Below, piece by piece: positions 34,373 through 43,264 of a stretch of DNA of 64,000 bases (positions within the stretch are counted from its first letter, which is position 1; every line of letters starts with the position of its first letter). This stretch comes from Leptospirales bacterium. GTDB lineage: Bacteria > Spirochaetota > Leptospiria > Leptospirales > Leptonemataceae. The translations under genes were made by a program, and so were the position numbers. The notes under the pieces are model-generated. The model was given only the letters and a program-made list of their open reading frames with translations. It did not search any database and was not told the origin of the DNA. The stretch lies in contig JAIBBM010000007.1 of the NCBI GenBank assembly GCA_019694685.1, positions 1 to 64,000 of the forward strand, in the 5' to 3' direction.

Positions 34373-36484
34373 GTGGGAAAGAATTCAAACACAATCGAAT
34401 CGTTATTCGGACAGAACGTATTTAATCAGCATGTAATGAAGACAATGCTGCCCAAAGAAACATATCGCGCATTCAAACGCGTTCTCGAGCAGGGTCAACC
34501 TCTGACTGCAGCTCAAGCGGATGACATTGCAGCCGCAATGAAAGATTGGGCAGTTGAAAAAGGCGCAACACACTTCACTCACTGGTTCCAGCCAATGACT
34601 GGCTTTACAGCAGAAAAACATGATTCATTCATCAAGCCAACCGATGACGGTAGAGCTATGGCGGAGTTTTCAGGAAAAGAACTGATCAAAGGAGAGCCAG
34701 ACGCTTCTTCCTTCCCGTCAGGCGGTCTTCGCGCTACGTTCGAAGCACGTGGTTACACCGCATGGGACATCAGCTCGCCTGCTTTCCTCAAAGAAGACGA
34801 AGGTGGACTCACGCTCTGCATTCCCACAGCATTCTGTTCTTATACTGGAGAGGCTCTGGACAAGAAAACTCCACTGCTTCGCTCCATGGATGCTCTTTCG
34901 CGAGAAGCGGTTCGTGTGCTTCGTCTGATTGGCAACACTCAGGTGCAGAAAGTAACCACAACTGTGGGAGCGGAACAGGAATACTTCCTCATCGACCGCG
35001 AATACTACGAACAGCGTCCTGACCTTATCTTTGCTGGCCGTACACTTTTTGGAGCCATGCCTCCGAAAGGCCAGGAAATGGAAGATCATTACTTTGGAAG
35101 TATCAAGGATCGCATCGCGGGCTACATGCGCGATCTGGATCGTGAATTGTGGAAGCTGGGCGTTTCAGCAAAAACAAAGCACAACGAAGTAGCACCTGCA
35201 CAGCACGAACTGGCACCCATCTTCCAGACCACCAACATTGCCGCAGATCACAATCAGCTCACAATGGAAATGATGCGCAAAGTTGCGATTCGCCACGACC
35301 TTGTGTGTCTGCTGCACGAAAAACCATTCGCGGGCGTCAACGGTTCCGGGAAGCACAACAACTGGTCCATGTCTACAGATGACGGCCAGAACCTTCTCGA
35401 TCCAGGTCATACACCACACGAAAATGTACAGTTCCTGCTGTTCTTGAGCGCTGTGATCAAAGCAGTGGATGAGTATGGAGATCTCCTTCGCGTCTCCGCG
35501 GCTAACCCGGGAAACGATCATCGCCTTGGTGCAAATGAAGCTCCTCCTGCGATCATCTCTGTTTATCTCGGAGATCAGCTGGGACACATCCTGGACCAGA
35601 TCGACGCGGGAGATGCGAAAGAATCCAAGAGAGGCGGAATCCTGGACAGCGGAACTCCAATGCTTTCTACACTGCCCAAAGATTCTTCTGACAGAAACCG
35701 TACATCACCGTTTGCATTCACTGGAAACAAATTCGAATTCAGAATGGTGCCAGCATCGATTTCTATTTCTGCTCCAAACTTTACGCTCAACACAATTGTA
35801 GCGGAAGCGCTTTCTGGGATTGGAGATCGTCTGGAAAAAGCAACGGACCGTCGTGCAGAAGTCAAAACGATCATTCAGGAAATTGTGCGTAAGCACAAAC
35901 GTGTGGTTTTCAACGGAAACAACTATGCGAAGGAATGGGTTGCCGAGGCAGCAAAACGCGGTCTTCCAAACATCTCCAGCACCGTAGAAGCTTTCAAGTC
36001 CATCGTCGCAGAGAAGAACGTGGCTCTCTATGAGAAACACAAAGTATTCACTCGCACGGAACTGGAAGCGCGCTACGAAATCAGTCTAGAAAACTACAGC
36101 AAGACCATTCGCATCGAAGCTCTGACAATGGTAGACATGGCTCGTCGCATGATTCAGCCTTCCGTCATCCGTTATGCGACATTCCTTGCTGAATCAGTTC
36201 AGACTGTAAAAGCGGCCGGCGCTGACGTATCCGTTCAAGAAGGACTGCTCAAGTCTGTATCTTCTCTGGGCGTGCAGTTCAATGAGAAGCTCGGGGCTCT
36301 GGAAAAGGCCATCGAAAAGGCAGACGCAACGCACGGGTCTTCGCAAGCGCACGCGGAAGCCTATCGTGACGTTGTTTTCACAGCCATGGGCGCTCTGCGT
36401 GAGGTTGGAGACAAACTCGAAACAATCGTCGATGAATCCTTCTGGCCAATGCCAACCTACGGAGACCTTCTCTTCCGCGTTTAA
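34373..36484 (+). CDS. glnN: glutamine synthetase type III
   Basis: 703-residue GSIII, a dodecameric enzyme making glutamine from glutamate, ammonia and ATP; about 230 residues longer than GSI. Features: GGLRATFEARGYTAWDISSP, VGAEQEYFLI with metal-binding glutamates, HNEVAPAQHELAPIF, NGSGKHNNWS, GANEAPPAIIS and FRMVPAS. The start is GTG 34373 with GGAG 6 nt upstream; an earlier TTG gives an unlikely N-terminus. Type III enzymes lack the adenylylation loop. A second, type I synthetase is at 43265. Confidence 0.95.
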   Translation: MGKNSNTIESLFGQNVFNQHVMKTMLPKETYRAFKRVLEQGQPLTAAQADDIAAAMKDWAVEKGATHFTHWFQPMTGFTAEKHDSFIKPTDDGRAMAEFSGKELIKGEPDASSFPSGGLRATFEARGYTAWDISSPAFLKEDEGGLTLCIPTAFCSYTGEALDKKTPLLRSMDALSREAVRVLRLIGNTQVQKVTTTVGAEQEYFLIDREYYEQRPDLIFAGRTLFGAMPPKGQEMEDHYFGSIKDRIAGYMRDLDRELWKLGVSAKTKHNEVAPAQHELAPIFQTTNIAADHNQLTMEMMRKVAIRHDLVCLLHEKPFAGVNGSGKHNNWSMSTDDGQNLLDPGHTPHENVQFLLFLSAVIKAVDEYGDLLRVSAANPGNDHRLGANEAPPAIISVYLGDQLGHILDQIDAGDAKESKRGGILDSGTPMLSTLPKDSSDRNRTSPFAFTGNKFEFRMVPASISISAPNFTLNTIVAEALSGIGDRLEKATDRRAEVKTIIQEIVRKHKRVVFNGNNYAKEWVAEAAKRGLPNISSTVEAFKSIVAEKNVALYEKHKVFTRTELEARYEISLENYSKTIRIEALTMVDMARRMIQPSVIRYATFLAESVQTVKAAGADVSVQEGLLKSVSSLGVQFNEKLGALEKAIEKADATHGSSQAHAEAYRDVVFTAMGALREVGDKLETIVDESFWPMPTYGDLLFRV

Positions 36485-36500
36485 CAAAGTGAGACAATGT

Positions 36501-36523
36501 GCGACGGCCGTTCTGGCCGTCGC
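36501..36523. terminator. bidirectional terminator-like hairpin
   Basis: Perfect 9-bp stem GCGACGGCC / GGCCGTCGC with a GTTCT loop, between the convergent glnN and SDR genes (stops at 36484 and 36526). No clear T-tract on either strand. Confidence 0.55.
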
Positions 36524-36525
36524 AT

Positions 36526-38049
36526 CTACCAATCGATTGGTTGATAATCTTTAAGAAATTTCCCACACCAGTGCTGGCCAGTCAGGATTCCGTGGAAGAA
36601 TGGATCACAGACTCGAGCGGCTCCATCCACAATATCCAGAGGTGGTTCAAAATCGTGTACGTCCTGTTTGTGTTTCGCGAGGATAGCAGGATCCTCATCC
36701 GTGACCCATCCTGTGTCTACTGCGTTCATGAAAATACCATGTTTGGCCAATCCGCTTGCTGAAGTGTGGGTCAGCATGTTGAGTGCTGCTTTTGCCATGT
36801 TCGTGTGCGGATGACGGTCTGGTTTCCTGAACCGATAAAATTTTCCTTCGATCGCAGTCACGTTCACTATGTGTTTTTGCCCTGTAGGATTTTTCTGCAT
36901 CATAGGAGCCAGGCGGTTGCACAGTACAAAGGGAGCGATTGCGTTGATCAATTGAAGCTCGATCATTTCCGCGGTTGGGATTTCACCGATGCGAAGACGC
37001 CAGCTGTTGGTTTCGCGAAGATCTACCTGTTGTAAATCAGCATCGAGTTTGCCGGCCGGAAACACCTGCTCCGCTACAAGGGACTGATCGTGAGTGTAGG
37101 GTATCTGTGAAAGCCTGGCAGAAGAAGTGAGTCCTATACCCGGGAGTCTTCCGTTCCAGGTGACGGGAAGAGCCTTCTCAGTGGCAAGATTGGTCTCTGA
37201 AAATAGATTCAAATGACGCAAACAATCTTCGTGCGCAGAAAGCAGGGTGCGCGCCTTCTCGTCGATAGAAGAAAGCCCGGCGGTTTCATTTTCCATCAGA
37301 TGTGCGTAGAATCCCGGAGGACGTCTCACGGTTTGCGCGGCGTTGTTGATCAGTATGTCCAGCCGATCATACGTTTGCTCAAAGTATTGAGCGAAGAGCT
37401 CAACGCTCGGTGTGTGACGTAAGTCCAGACCGAAAATCTGCAAGCGATCCGACCAGGATGCAAAATCATCTTCCTTGCTGTATCGATTTGCTGCGTCGAC
37501 GGGGAAGCGGGTAGTGACAATTACGCGAGCGCCTGCGCGAAGCATCATCAGCGCGGCCTGATATCCAATCTTCAATCGTGCGCCAGTAATGAGTGCCACC
37601 TGATCGCCTAACGGTGCGGTTTGAAATCTCTTCTGATAGTTGAAATCGCCACAGGTTTGACACATGGAATCGTAAAAGAAGTGAAGCTTCGTGTATTCGG
37701 CATTGCATACGTAGCAATTGCGGGGTGAACTCAGTTCTGGCGCGGAGTCATGAGAGGGCCCTTCTATCTGCGTGGGAGCTTTGAACACCGTGGCTCTACG
37801 CGCGTCCCGGATGCCAGTGGCGGCTCTCGCGGATCTTTCCTGTGCCACTATGGCAGATCGTTTTGCCCGACGCAGAGCTTTGTTTCTATTCTTTTGCTCC
37901 AGCCTGTTTGGTCTGGCGATTTGTCCTGCCACACGAATGAGACGCACTCTTACTTCTTCAGGAAGTTGTGTGAAATCGTCTGGATTTCCGGCCCAACTTT
38001 CCAGAGTCTCTATGCAACTCAGTAGTTCCTGATAGCGATTCTCATCCAT
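36526..38049 (-). CDS. SDR protein with N-terminal zinc-ribbon and helical region
   Basis: 507 residues. Residues 1-100 are helical and basic; C112, C115, C130 and C133 (NCYVCNAEY and SMCQTCGDF) form a likely zinc ribbon. The SDR domain starts at [31 protein letters not shown] and [13 protein letters not shown] are also SDR-like. The classical YxxxK is replaced by TNMAK ([14 protein letters not shown]), so the usual catalytic Tyr is missing. An insert of about 70 residues lies between the NNAA and TAIEG regions. The family is not one I can name, and it may be non-catalytic or act on a protein or RNA partner. Confidence 0.78.
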   Translation of the reverse strand: MDENRYQELLSCIETLESWAGNPDDFTQLPEEVRVRLIRVAGQIARPNRLEQKNRNKALRRAKRSAIVAQERSARAATGIRDARRATVFKAPTQIEGPSHDSAPELSSPRNCYVCNAEYTKLHFFYDSMCQTCGDFNYQKRFQTAPLGDQVALITGARLKIGYQAALMMLRAGARVIVTTRFPVDAANRYSKEDDFASWSDRLQIFGLDLRHTPSVELFAQYFEQTYDRLDILINNAAQTVRRPPGFYAHLMENETAGLSSIDEKARTLLSAHEDCLRHLNLFSETNLATEKALPVTWNGRLPGIGLTSSARLSQIPYTHDQSLVAEQVFPAGKLDADLQQVDLRETNSWRLRIGEIPTAEMIELQLINAIAPFVLCNRLAPMMQKNPTGQKHIVNVTAIEGKFYRFRKPDRHPHTNMAKAALNMLTHTSASGLAKHGIFMNAVDTGWVTDEDPAILAKHKQDVHDFEPPLDIVDGAARVCDPFFHGILTGQHWCGKFLKDYQPIDW

Positions 38050-38099
38050 ATGGATCGAAAGCAGGCGCTGCCCTGCGGTTCAACTGAAAAAAGGAACGA

Positions 38100-40025
38100 T
38101 TGTGCTTGCCTCATGGAAGCGCGGCCTTTGCATCCGTAGTCGTGACTGTGGCTGTAAGCAGAAACAAACTACTGGCGCGCATTCGCACCGTATTCATCCC
38201 GCGCAGGCCGGATATTCGTTTTTTCAGCGAAGAATTGCATTACCAGTCCAGCCGGGTGGCCGGGTTCGGTGCGTTCTTGCTCTTGTTCGTGTGCCTCCCT
38301 TACCTGTGGCTCGATCCGCTCATTCATCCTGGTTCTCCGTGGATGCTTGTTTTGCGAATTGGCCAGAGTTTGATGGGACTGATTGCACTTGTTGCAGTTT
38401 TCTTTGATCGCGTGCGTAAGAATGCGATGTACCTCGTATTCGTAAATCTACTCTACGTGGAATTATCCGGAGCAGTGATTGCTGGCCTCACCGGCGGAGA
38501 TCCAGTTTACACCGGAGGATTCGCTCTGGTTCTTATGATTACATGCCTGGTTCCCGTGCCACGCATGTATGCTCTCTTAACAGCCTTTGCCAGTGTTGCC
38601 GTTTACGCCTGGTTCATGGTCTCTGCGAAGCTAGATGTGTCTATCCCGCGAAATATTTTCGCGCTGCAGCTGATCGTTACCTCTCTTTCCATTACTGTGT
38701 TTTTTATTTTCATCCTGGATAGAATTCGCCATTCGAGTTTCGAAAAAACTCTAGCAATACAAGCGGCGCGCGATGACATCCTGAAGCTGTCTGAGTTTGC
38801 ACAGAAGGCAAATCAAAGCATTGATTTGAACAAAATCCTGGATGAAATCATTGCCTATGTCCAGGAGAACTTTTCCATTGAAGGGACGCTCCTTCAGTTG
38901 TACGATCCCAAAACAGATGAACTAGTGTATTTCAAGACGAACTTTCAAAACTTTCATGACGAAGATCTGCGAAAGTATGTGCAGGCGCTCCGTTTTTCTG
39001 CCGGAAAGAGAAGCTCGGCCGGAGCCATCCTTCGCCGCGGAAAACCAATGTATTTTCCCAACATGAAAGTTGCGCGAAGAAATGAAAACCAGGACCCCCT
39101 GGACCACTTCGTGGTGCGCGCTGGAATCGAGTCTGCTTTGATCGTGCCTTTGATCGTTGCGGATGCACCCGCGGGAATGCTATATTTTTCTAACTATCAT
39201 GGAGATATGAATTTATCCCGGGACCAGCTCAGTACTATTTATGCTTTCTGTCAGCAGATCGGGGGCGCGATTCACTCCAGTTCACTGATTCACCAGGTGG
39301 AACGTGAAAAAGAAAAATCGGAAAGGCTATTGTTGAATATTCTTCCCGAGAGCGTGGCTCTTGAGTTGAAGGAGAACGGTTTCGTTCGCCCAACCATGTT
39401 CGAGAACGTAACCATTCTGTTTACCGATTTCAAAGGATTCACTCATCACGCAGCATCTATGTCACCTCAGGATCTGGTAACGGAATTGGATGGGATTTTT
39501 GGACAGTTTGATGCGATCGCAGAAAAGTACGGCCTCGAAAAGCTCAAGACCATAGGCGATTCCTACATGTGCGTGGGCGGCCTTCCAAAATCGAATCGAA
39601 CTCATCCCATTGATGCGTGCCTCGCAGGATTAGAAATGGCGGCGTTTGTGAAGCAGGCAAATGAACTTCGCCTGGCCAGTACAGGGTCCGCATTCTGGGA
39701 GATTCGAGTGGGCGTTCATACTGGATCTGTGGTGGCGGGTGTGATAGGTAAAAGTAAATTCGCCTACGACATCTGGGGAGACGCCGTGAATGTGGCGTCG
39801 CGCATGGAGTCGGGCGGTGAGCCCGGTCGATTGAATATTTCAGGGGACACGGCAGAGTACGTTCGCACGTTTTTTGATCTTGAACCAAGAGGTGAAGTGG
39901 CTGTCAAGAATCGCGGTACCATTCCAATGTATTTTGTGAAGGGACTGCGCACAGGTTTGCAAGACTCCAATGGGCGACCCGGCCCCGGCTTTCACGATCT
40001 GTACGACAGGTTACTGATCGCCTAA
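38100..40025 (+). CDS. membrane adenylate cyclase with GAF domain
   Basis: 641 residues. Six membrane helices (about 55-215), a GAF domain (about 250-410: ILDEIIAYVQENFSIEGTLL, GIESALIVPLIVADAPAGML), a short coiled signalling helix (VEREKEKSERLLLNILPESV) and a class III cyclase domain (ILFTDFKGFTHHA, TIGDSYMCVGG, VHTGSVVAGVIG, YDIWGDAVNVASRME). All metal and transition-state residues are visible. GAF domains sense cyclic nucleotides or small ligands. TTG 38100 has AAGGA about 6 nt upstream; GTG starts a few codons inside are alternatives. Confidence 0.93.
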   Translation: MCLPHGSAAFASVVVTVAVSRNKLLARIRTVFIPRRPDIRFFSEELHYQSSRVAGFGAFLLLFVCLPYLWLDPLIHPGSPWMLVLRIGQSLMGLIALVAVFFDRVRKNAMYLVFVNLLYVELSGAVIAGLTGGDPVYTGGFALVLMITCLVPVPRMYALLTAFASVAVYAWFMVSAKLDVSIPRNIFALQLIVTSLSITVFFIFILDRIRHSSFEKTLAIQAARDDILKLSEFAQKANQSIDLNKILDEIIAYVQENFSIEGTLLQLYDPKTDELVYFKTNFQNFHDEDLRKYVQALRFSAGKRSSAGAILRRGKPMYFPNMKVARRNENQDPLDHFVVRAGIESALIVPLIVADAPAGMLYFSNYHGDMNLSRDQLSTIYAFCQQIGGAIHSSSLIHQVEREKEKSERLLLNILPESVALELKENGFVRPTMFENVTILFTDFKGFTHHAASMSPQDLVTELDGIFGQFDAIAEKYGLEKLKTIGDSYMCVGGLPKSNRTHPIDACLAGLEMAAFVKQANELRLASTGSAFWEIRVGVHTGSVVAGVIGKSKFAYDIWGDAVNVASRMESGGEPGRLNISGDTAEYVRTFFDLEPRGEVAVKNRGTIPMYFVKGLRTGLQDSNGRPGPGFHDLYDRLLIA

Positions 40026-40032
40026 CGTTCTT

Positions 40033-41082
40033 TCATGATTTATTAGGGTCGGGAAAGAGAAGTCCCTGCACCGGTTCAAACAGATCCGTGCGAAGTTTTG
40101 GCCCGACCGAATTCAAAGCGAATTTCTTGAGAGACAGGCGAAATAGACTCTGGATTTGTTCTGCGAAAGCGCCTTCTCCCCGACCTCGGGTTCCAAAGCT
40201 CGAATCATAGAGAGTTCCACCGCGAATGTCCAGGATTCTGTCTGTTACTTTCTTTTTTTGATTCGGAAAATTCGTCCCGAGCCATTCAAGAAAAAGTTCC
40301 TTGAGCCCATGAGGCAATCGTAGCATCACGTAGCCTGCGAAACTCGCGCCTGCCTCTTTCACTACCTTGAGTATGGCTGGAATTTCGTGGTCCGTCAGGC
40401 CCGGGATGACCGGTGCTACAAGAACACCTACGGGGATTCCATGATCGCTCAAGAAGCGGATGGTTTCGAGCCTTCGCGCGGCTGTGGATGCCCTGGGTTC
40501 CATTCTGGATCGTATGTTTTCATCGAGAGTAGTCACAGATACCAGCACACAGCTCAAGTTGTCTTTAGCCATTTCGCCCAGGATATCTACATCCCGCGTG
40601 ATCAGGTGATTCTTAGTAATGATGGATACGGGGTTGCGAAACTCGCGCAGAACAGAAAGGCAGGCTCGCGTGATTTGGAGTTTCCTTTCGATTGGTTGGT
40701 AAGAATCCGTAACTCCCGAGAAACAGATTACATCTGGTTTGTATGACTTTTTTGAGATTTCCTCTTTGAGCAGTTTTGCGGCGTCGTATTTTACAAAGAT
40801 TTTGGATTCAAAGTCAATTCCAGCAGATAAGTCCAGATACTCATGAGTAGGCCGCGCGTAGCAGTAGGAGCAGCCGTGTTCGCAACCCCTGTATGGATTT
40901 ACGCTTTGCGAGAAGGGAACGTCCGGGCTCTCGTTTGAGCTTAGAACCGTGCGGCTCTTGTCTGCGAAAAGCTCGGTAGATGGAGAAGAGACTGCGTCTG
41001 GATCAAGGTCTGATTCCTCCATTTCGCGTTTCGTGTGGATGAATCTGCTTTCCGGATTCGAAGAACTTCCACGCTTTTGCAC
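40033..41082 (-). CDS. PA0069-family radical SAM protein
   Basis: 349 residues. [4Fe-4S]-SAM motif CEHGCSYCYARPTHEYL (Cx3Cx2C) in NPYRGCEHGCSYCYARP, then GIDFESKIFVKYDAA, SYQPIERKLQITR, SIITKNHLITRD and PGLTDHEI, all characteristic of the PA0069/SplB-related group. The GTG start at 41082 is kept because the upstream residues (KRGSSSNPESRF) match the conserved N-terminal GRGxxSNPExRF of relatives. Function of the family is unsettled; DNA photoproduct repair has been suggested for similar proteins. Convergent with the GAF-cyclase, 7 nt apart. Confidence 0.9.
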   Translation of the reverse strand: MQKRGSSSNPESRFIHTKREMEESDLDPDAVSSPSTELFADKSRTVLSSNESPDVPFSQSVNPYRGCEHGCSYCYARPTHEYLDLSAGIDFESKIFVKYDAAKLLKEEISKKSYKPDVICFSGVTDSYQPIERKLQITRACLSVLREFRNPVSIITKNHLITRDVDILGEMAKDNLSCVLVSVTTLDENIRSRMEPRASTAARRLETIRFLSDHGIPVGVLVAPVIPGLTDHEIPAILKVVKEAGASFAGYVMLRLPHGLKELFLEWLGTNFPNQKKKVTDRILDIRGGTLYDSSFGTRGRGEGAFAEQIQSLFRLSLKKFALNSVGPKLRTDLFEPVQGLLFPDPNKS

Positions 41083-41187
41083 GGATCAGAATCAATTCTT
41101 CTGCGCAATTGTCAATGCCCTTGGACGACGATTGTGTTTACGTTTCTAGTCCCTTCGGATTAGTTCGGTCGTTCCCGAGAATTAGTG

Positions 41188-41233
41188 ATTTCCTGAAAAC
41201 TGGAACGTTCCTATAAATTGGAATCCAGGAAAT
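41188..41233. repeat. inverted repeat with inner palindrome
   Basis: Arms ATTTCCTG (41188-41195) and CAGGAAAT (41226-41233), 30 nt apart, enclosing the palindrome GGAACGTTCC and a TATAAA that could be a -10 for the lipase. Possible operator or cruciform; role unknown. Confidence 0.45.
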
Positions 41234-41474
41234 AAGAAATGATGCTTCTCTCAGTTCATGTGCGAAAACGCTTTTGCACGCGCGCGATCCATGCGAAAAA
41301 TCGCAGTGCACCGCTACAGGATTTTTAGACGCGAAACGTCCTTGCGCGTGCGAAAGCGAAATCACTGGTGCGATGCACGAAATCAGTAGATACGAAATAC
41401 AAAAGAGGCCGTGCGAAAAACTGCTTTCGCGTACCTGGTACACTCTATGCAAGAGTGGAGTCATCAAAAGTGCG

Positions 41475-41492
41475 CCTTCGTGCGCGCGAAGG
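41475..41492 (+). promoter_or_regulatory. hairpin covering the lipase ribosome binding site
   Basis: CCTTCG (41475-41480), loop TGCGCG, CGAAGG (41487-41492). The 3' arm includes part of the AAGGGG Shine-Dalgarno sequence 5 nt before the lipase ATG, so folding would limit translation initiation. Confidence 0.45.
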
Positions 41493-41498
41493 GGAAAA

Positions 41499-42623
41499 AT
41501 GAAAAAGGTTTTTGTGATGGGGCTCGTGCTCTGCATGAGTGGCTTGTTTACAGCAGCGAATGCAACGGTTCGCAAAACGGCAAATCCAGTCGTTTTCGCA
41601 CACGGTCTGGCAGGATGGGACAACCTGCTCGGGTATTTCTACTTTGGTGATGGAGTCGGTAACTTCGTTGGTGATGCATGCGACGAGTTCCTGGAAGTGG
41701 TTTGCAACGGCGGACTCAATTCCAGCCAGAAGGCGTTTGCCGCAGGCGTTCAACCATTTGCTAGCTCAGAAGTTCGTGGCACTCAGCTCGCGGATCAAAT
41801 TCAAAGCTACCTTGCAACAGTAGGAGCTACCTATGTGAACATCATTGGTCATTCCCAGGGCGGCATCGATGCGCGCAAAGCGGCTGTAGTTCTGAAACAA
41901 AGAAAAGGTTTCACTGTCGTCAAAACAATGGTTTCCGTTTCTTCTCCTCATCGCGGCTCACCGGTTGCAAAGTACATCCTGAATCTTGGTCCAGGTGTTA
42001 CAAGCGTAGTGAGCGCACTGGCCACGTTCTACGGAAACACTGTGTATGGGGCGGGAAACGATCCGATCGCAGCAGCCAAGCAACTGGTTTACAATGACTA
42101 TAGCTCCACAGATGGCGTAACGACTGGAATGAAAGCTTACAATACAGCGTATGCGAGCTACTCCACAGCTGTATCCAATCGTCTTGCATCTGTGATCACA
42201 GCCCAGCAAGGCCTGGACGTGAATGCCGCTCTCTACATTTTGAGCAAGGGCTTCTATGATATCGACGGCGACGGTGCATCCTGTGCAGTTGCTTCTGATG
42301 ACTGCGACAACGACGGAGCTCTCGGAAAAGGAAACGGAAGCAAAACTGACGAAGATGATGACGGACTGGTAGGCATCAACTCTCAGCAGATGGGATATCG
42401 TCTGGCGTACTCCACTTGCTTCCTTTGTGATGACTACATGACTCAGGACACTGGCCTTGGTTACCTGACGGACATGAACAATCCTACTTCTGCTCAGCAA
42501 AGTTCTCATGCAGATGTGGTTCACCAGGATCACCTGGATGTGACCGGCGCTGGAACAACTACTCTAGACCGCGACGAATTCTACGCGGCGATCATTGACT
42601 ACATGGCTGCAAACGGCGGCTGA
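41499..42623 (+). CDS. secreted triacylglycerol lipase-like esterase
   Basis: 374 residues. A signal peptide (MKKVFVMGLVLCMSGLFTAANA) is followed by the oxyanion motif PVVFAHGLAGWDNLLGYFYFG and nucleophile elbow GHSQGG, as in the Pseudomonas/Burkholderia-type lipases (family I). SVSSPHRGSP follows. An Asp-rich insert (DIDGDGASCAV, SDDCDNDGA, TDEDDDGLVG) looks like a Ca2+-binding loop with disulfides. The catalytic His probably is in DVVHQDHLD. ATG 41499 has AAGGGG upstream. No lipase-specific foldase gene is adjacent. Expression may be controlled by the structured leader. Confidence 0.88.
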   Translation: MKKVFVMGLVLCMSGLFTAANATVRKTANPVVFAHGLAGWDNLLGYFYFGDGVGNFVGDACDEFLEVVCNGGLNSSQKAFAAGVQPFASSEVRGTQLADQIQSYLATVGATYVNIIGHSQGGIDARKAAVVLKQRKGFTVVKTMVSVSSPHRGSPVAKYILNLGPGVTSVVSALATFYGNTVYGAGNDPIAAAKQLVYNDYSSTDGVTTGMKAYNTAYASYSTAVSNRLASVITAQQGLDVNAALYILSKGFYDIDGDGASCAVASDDCDNDGALGKGNGSKTDEDDDGLVGINSQQMGYRLAYSTCFLCDDYMTQDTGLGYLTDMNNPTSAQQSSHADVVHQDHLDVTGAGTTTLDRDEFYAAIIDYMAANGG

Positions 42624-42645
42624 TTGTATTCACTGAATCGAAAGG

Positions 42646-42674
42646 ACCCGGCTTCGCGGCCGGGTTTTTTTTTG
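42646..42674 (+). terminator. intrinsic terminator after lipase
   Basis: 7-bp stem ACCCGGC / GCCGGGT with loop TTCGCG, followed directly by a run of nine or more T. A classical rho-independent terminator 22 nt after the lipase stop. Confidence 0.88.
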
Positions 42675-42766
42675 CCTCCGTCTGCGCCTTCCGCCGCCTC
42701 GGCAATTCGTTACCAACATCTGAGGGAAACAATTGACCGCTCGCACGCTGTCCACATCGAGTAAGA

Positions 42767-43177
42767 ATGATCATCACTCCGATCCAGACTCGCTGGAACG
42801 ATATGGATCCTTTTGCTCACGTAAACAACGCGAACTACGTGGCTTACCTCGAAATCGGCCGGGTGGACTACTGTGTGCGACGGCTGGGAGTGACTGAATT
42901 GTATGCTGTACCATTTCTGCTTGCTCGAATCGAAGTGGATATGATTCGTCCGATTGAATTTGGTGCAGGCGTAGAAGTGCTGACGTGCGTTTCCAAAATT
43001 GGAAACAAGTCCTGGGATTTTCTGGCATTCATTCGGGATTCAAAGTCGAAGGAAGATTTTGCAAGGGCAAGAACCGTGCAGGTAGCGTATGATCATCGCC
43101 GCAAACAATCGCAGGTGATTCCGGAATCCCTTCGTTCCATTCTGCACGAAGATTGGAAATCCTACCAGGAGCAATAA
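42767..43177 (+). CDS. 4HBT-type acyl-CoA thioesterase
   Basis: 136-residue hotdog thioesterase of the YbgC/4-hydroxybenzoyl-CoA thioesterase family. The active-site block is TRWNDMDPFAHVNNANYVAYLEIGR with the nucleophilic Asp. Hydrolyses acyl-CoA or acyl-ACP; chain-length preference unknown. Transcribed alone behind the lipase terminator, and convergent with glnA. Confidence 0.92.
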   Translation: MIITPIQTRWNDMDPFAHVNNANYVAYLEIGRVDYCVRRLGVTELYAVPFLLARIEVDMIRPIEFGAGVEVLTCVSKIGNKSWDFLAFIRDSKSKEDFARARTVQVAYDHRRKQSQVIPESLRSILHEDWKSYQEQ

Positions 43178-43210
43178 GGAATAACAGTCCGCGCGGAAGC
43201 CCCTCTCTGC

Positions 43211-43240
43211 AAAAAAAAAGCGCCCGCTTTCGCGGACGCT
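43211..43240 (-). terminator. intrinsic terminator after glnA
   Basis: Read on the minus strand: AGCG-T-CCGC, loop GAAA, GCGG-G-CGCT, then nine T. It lies about 24 nt past the glnA stop. Confidence 0.85.
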
Positions 43241-43264
43241 TCTTCCCGGTAAAGCAGCTGAATA

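Larger units (their letters stand above)
41083..41498. other. long intergenic leader region before lipase
   Basis: 416 nt without a credible gene. The region holds the inverted repeat at 41188-41233 (with TATAAA inside) and, from about 41264 on, a series of short hairpins built from GCGAAA/TTTCGC words. The open frame starting at 41274 and running into the lipase is not protein-like in composition, so it is treated as untranslated leader. Confidence 0.5.

Noticed and set aside
41274..41498. N-terminal extension of the lipase frame
   Set aside because: Cys/Arg/Lys-rich and unlike any domain; a proper signal peptide and ribosome site occur at 41499.
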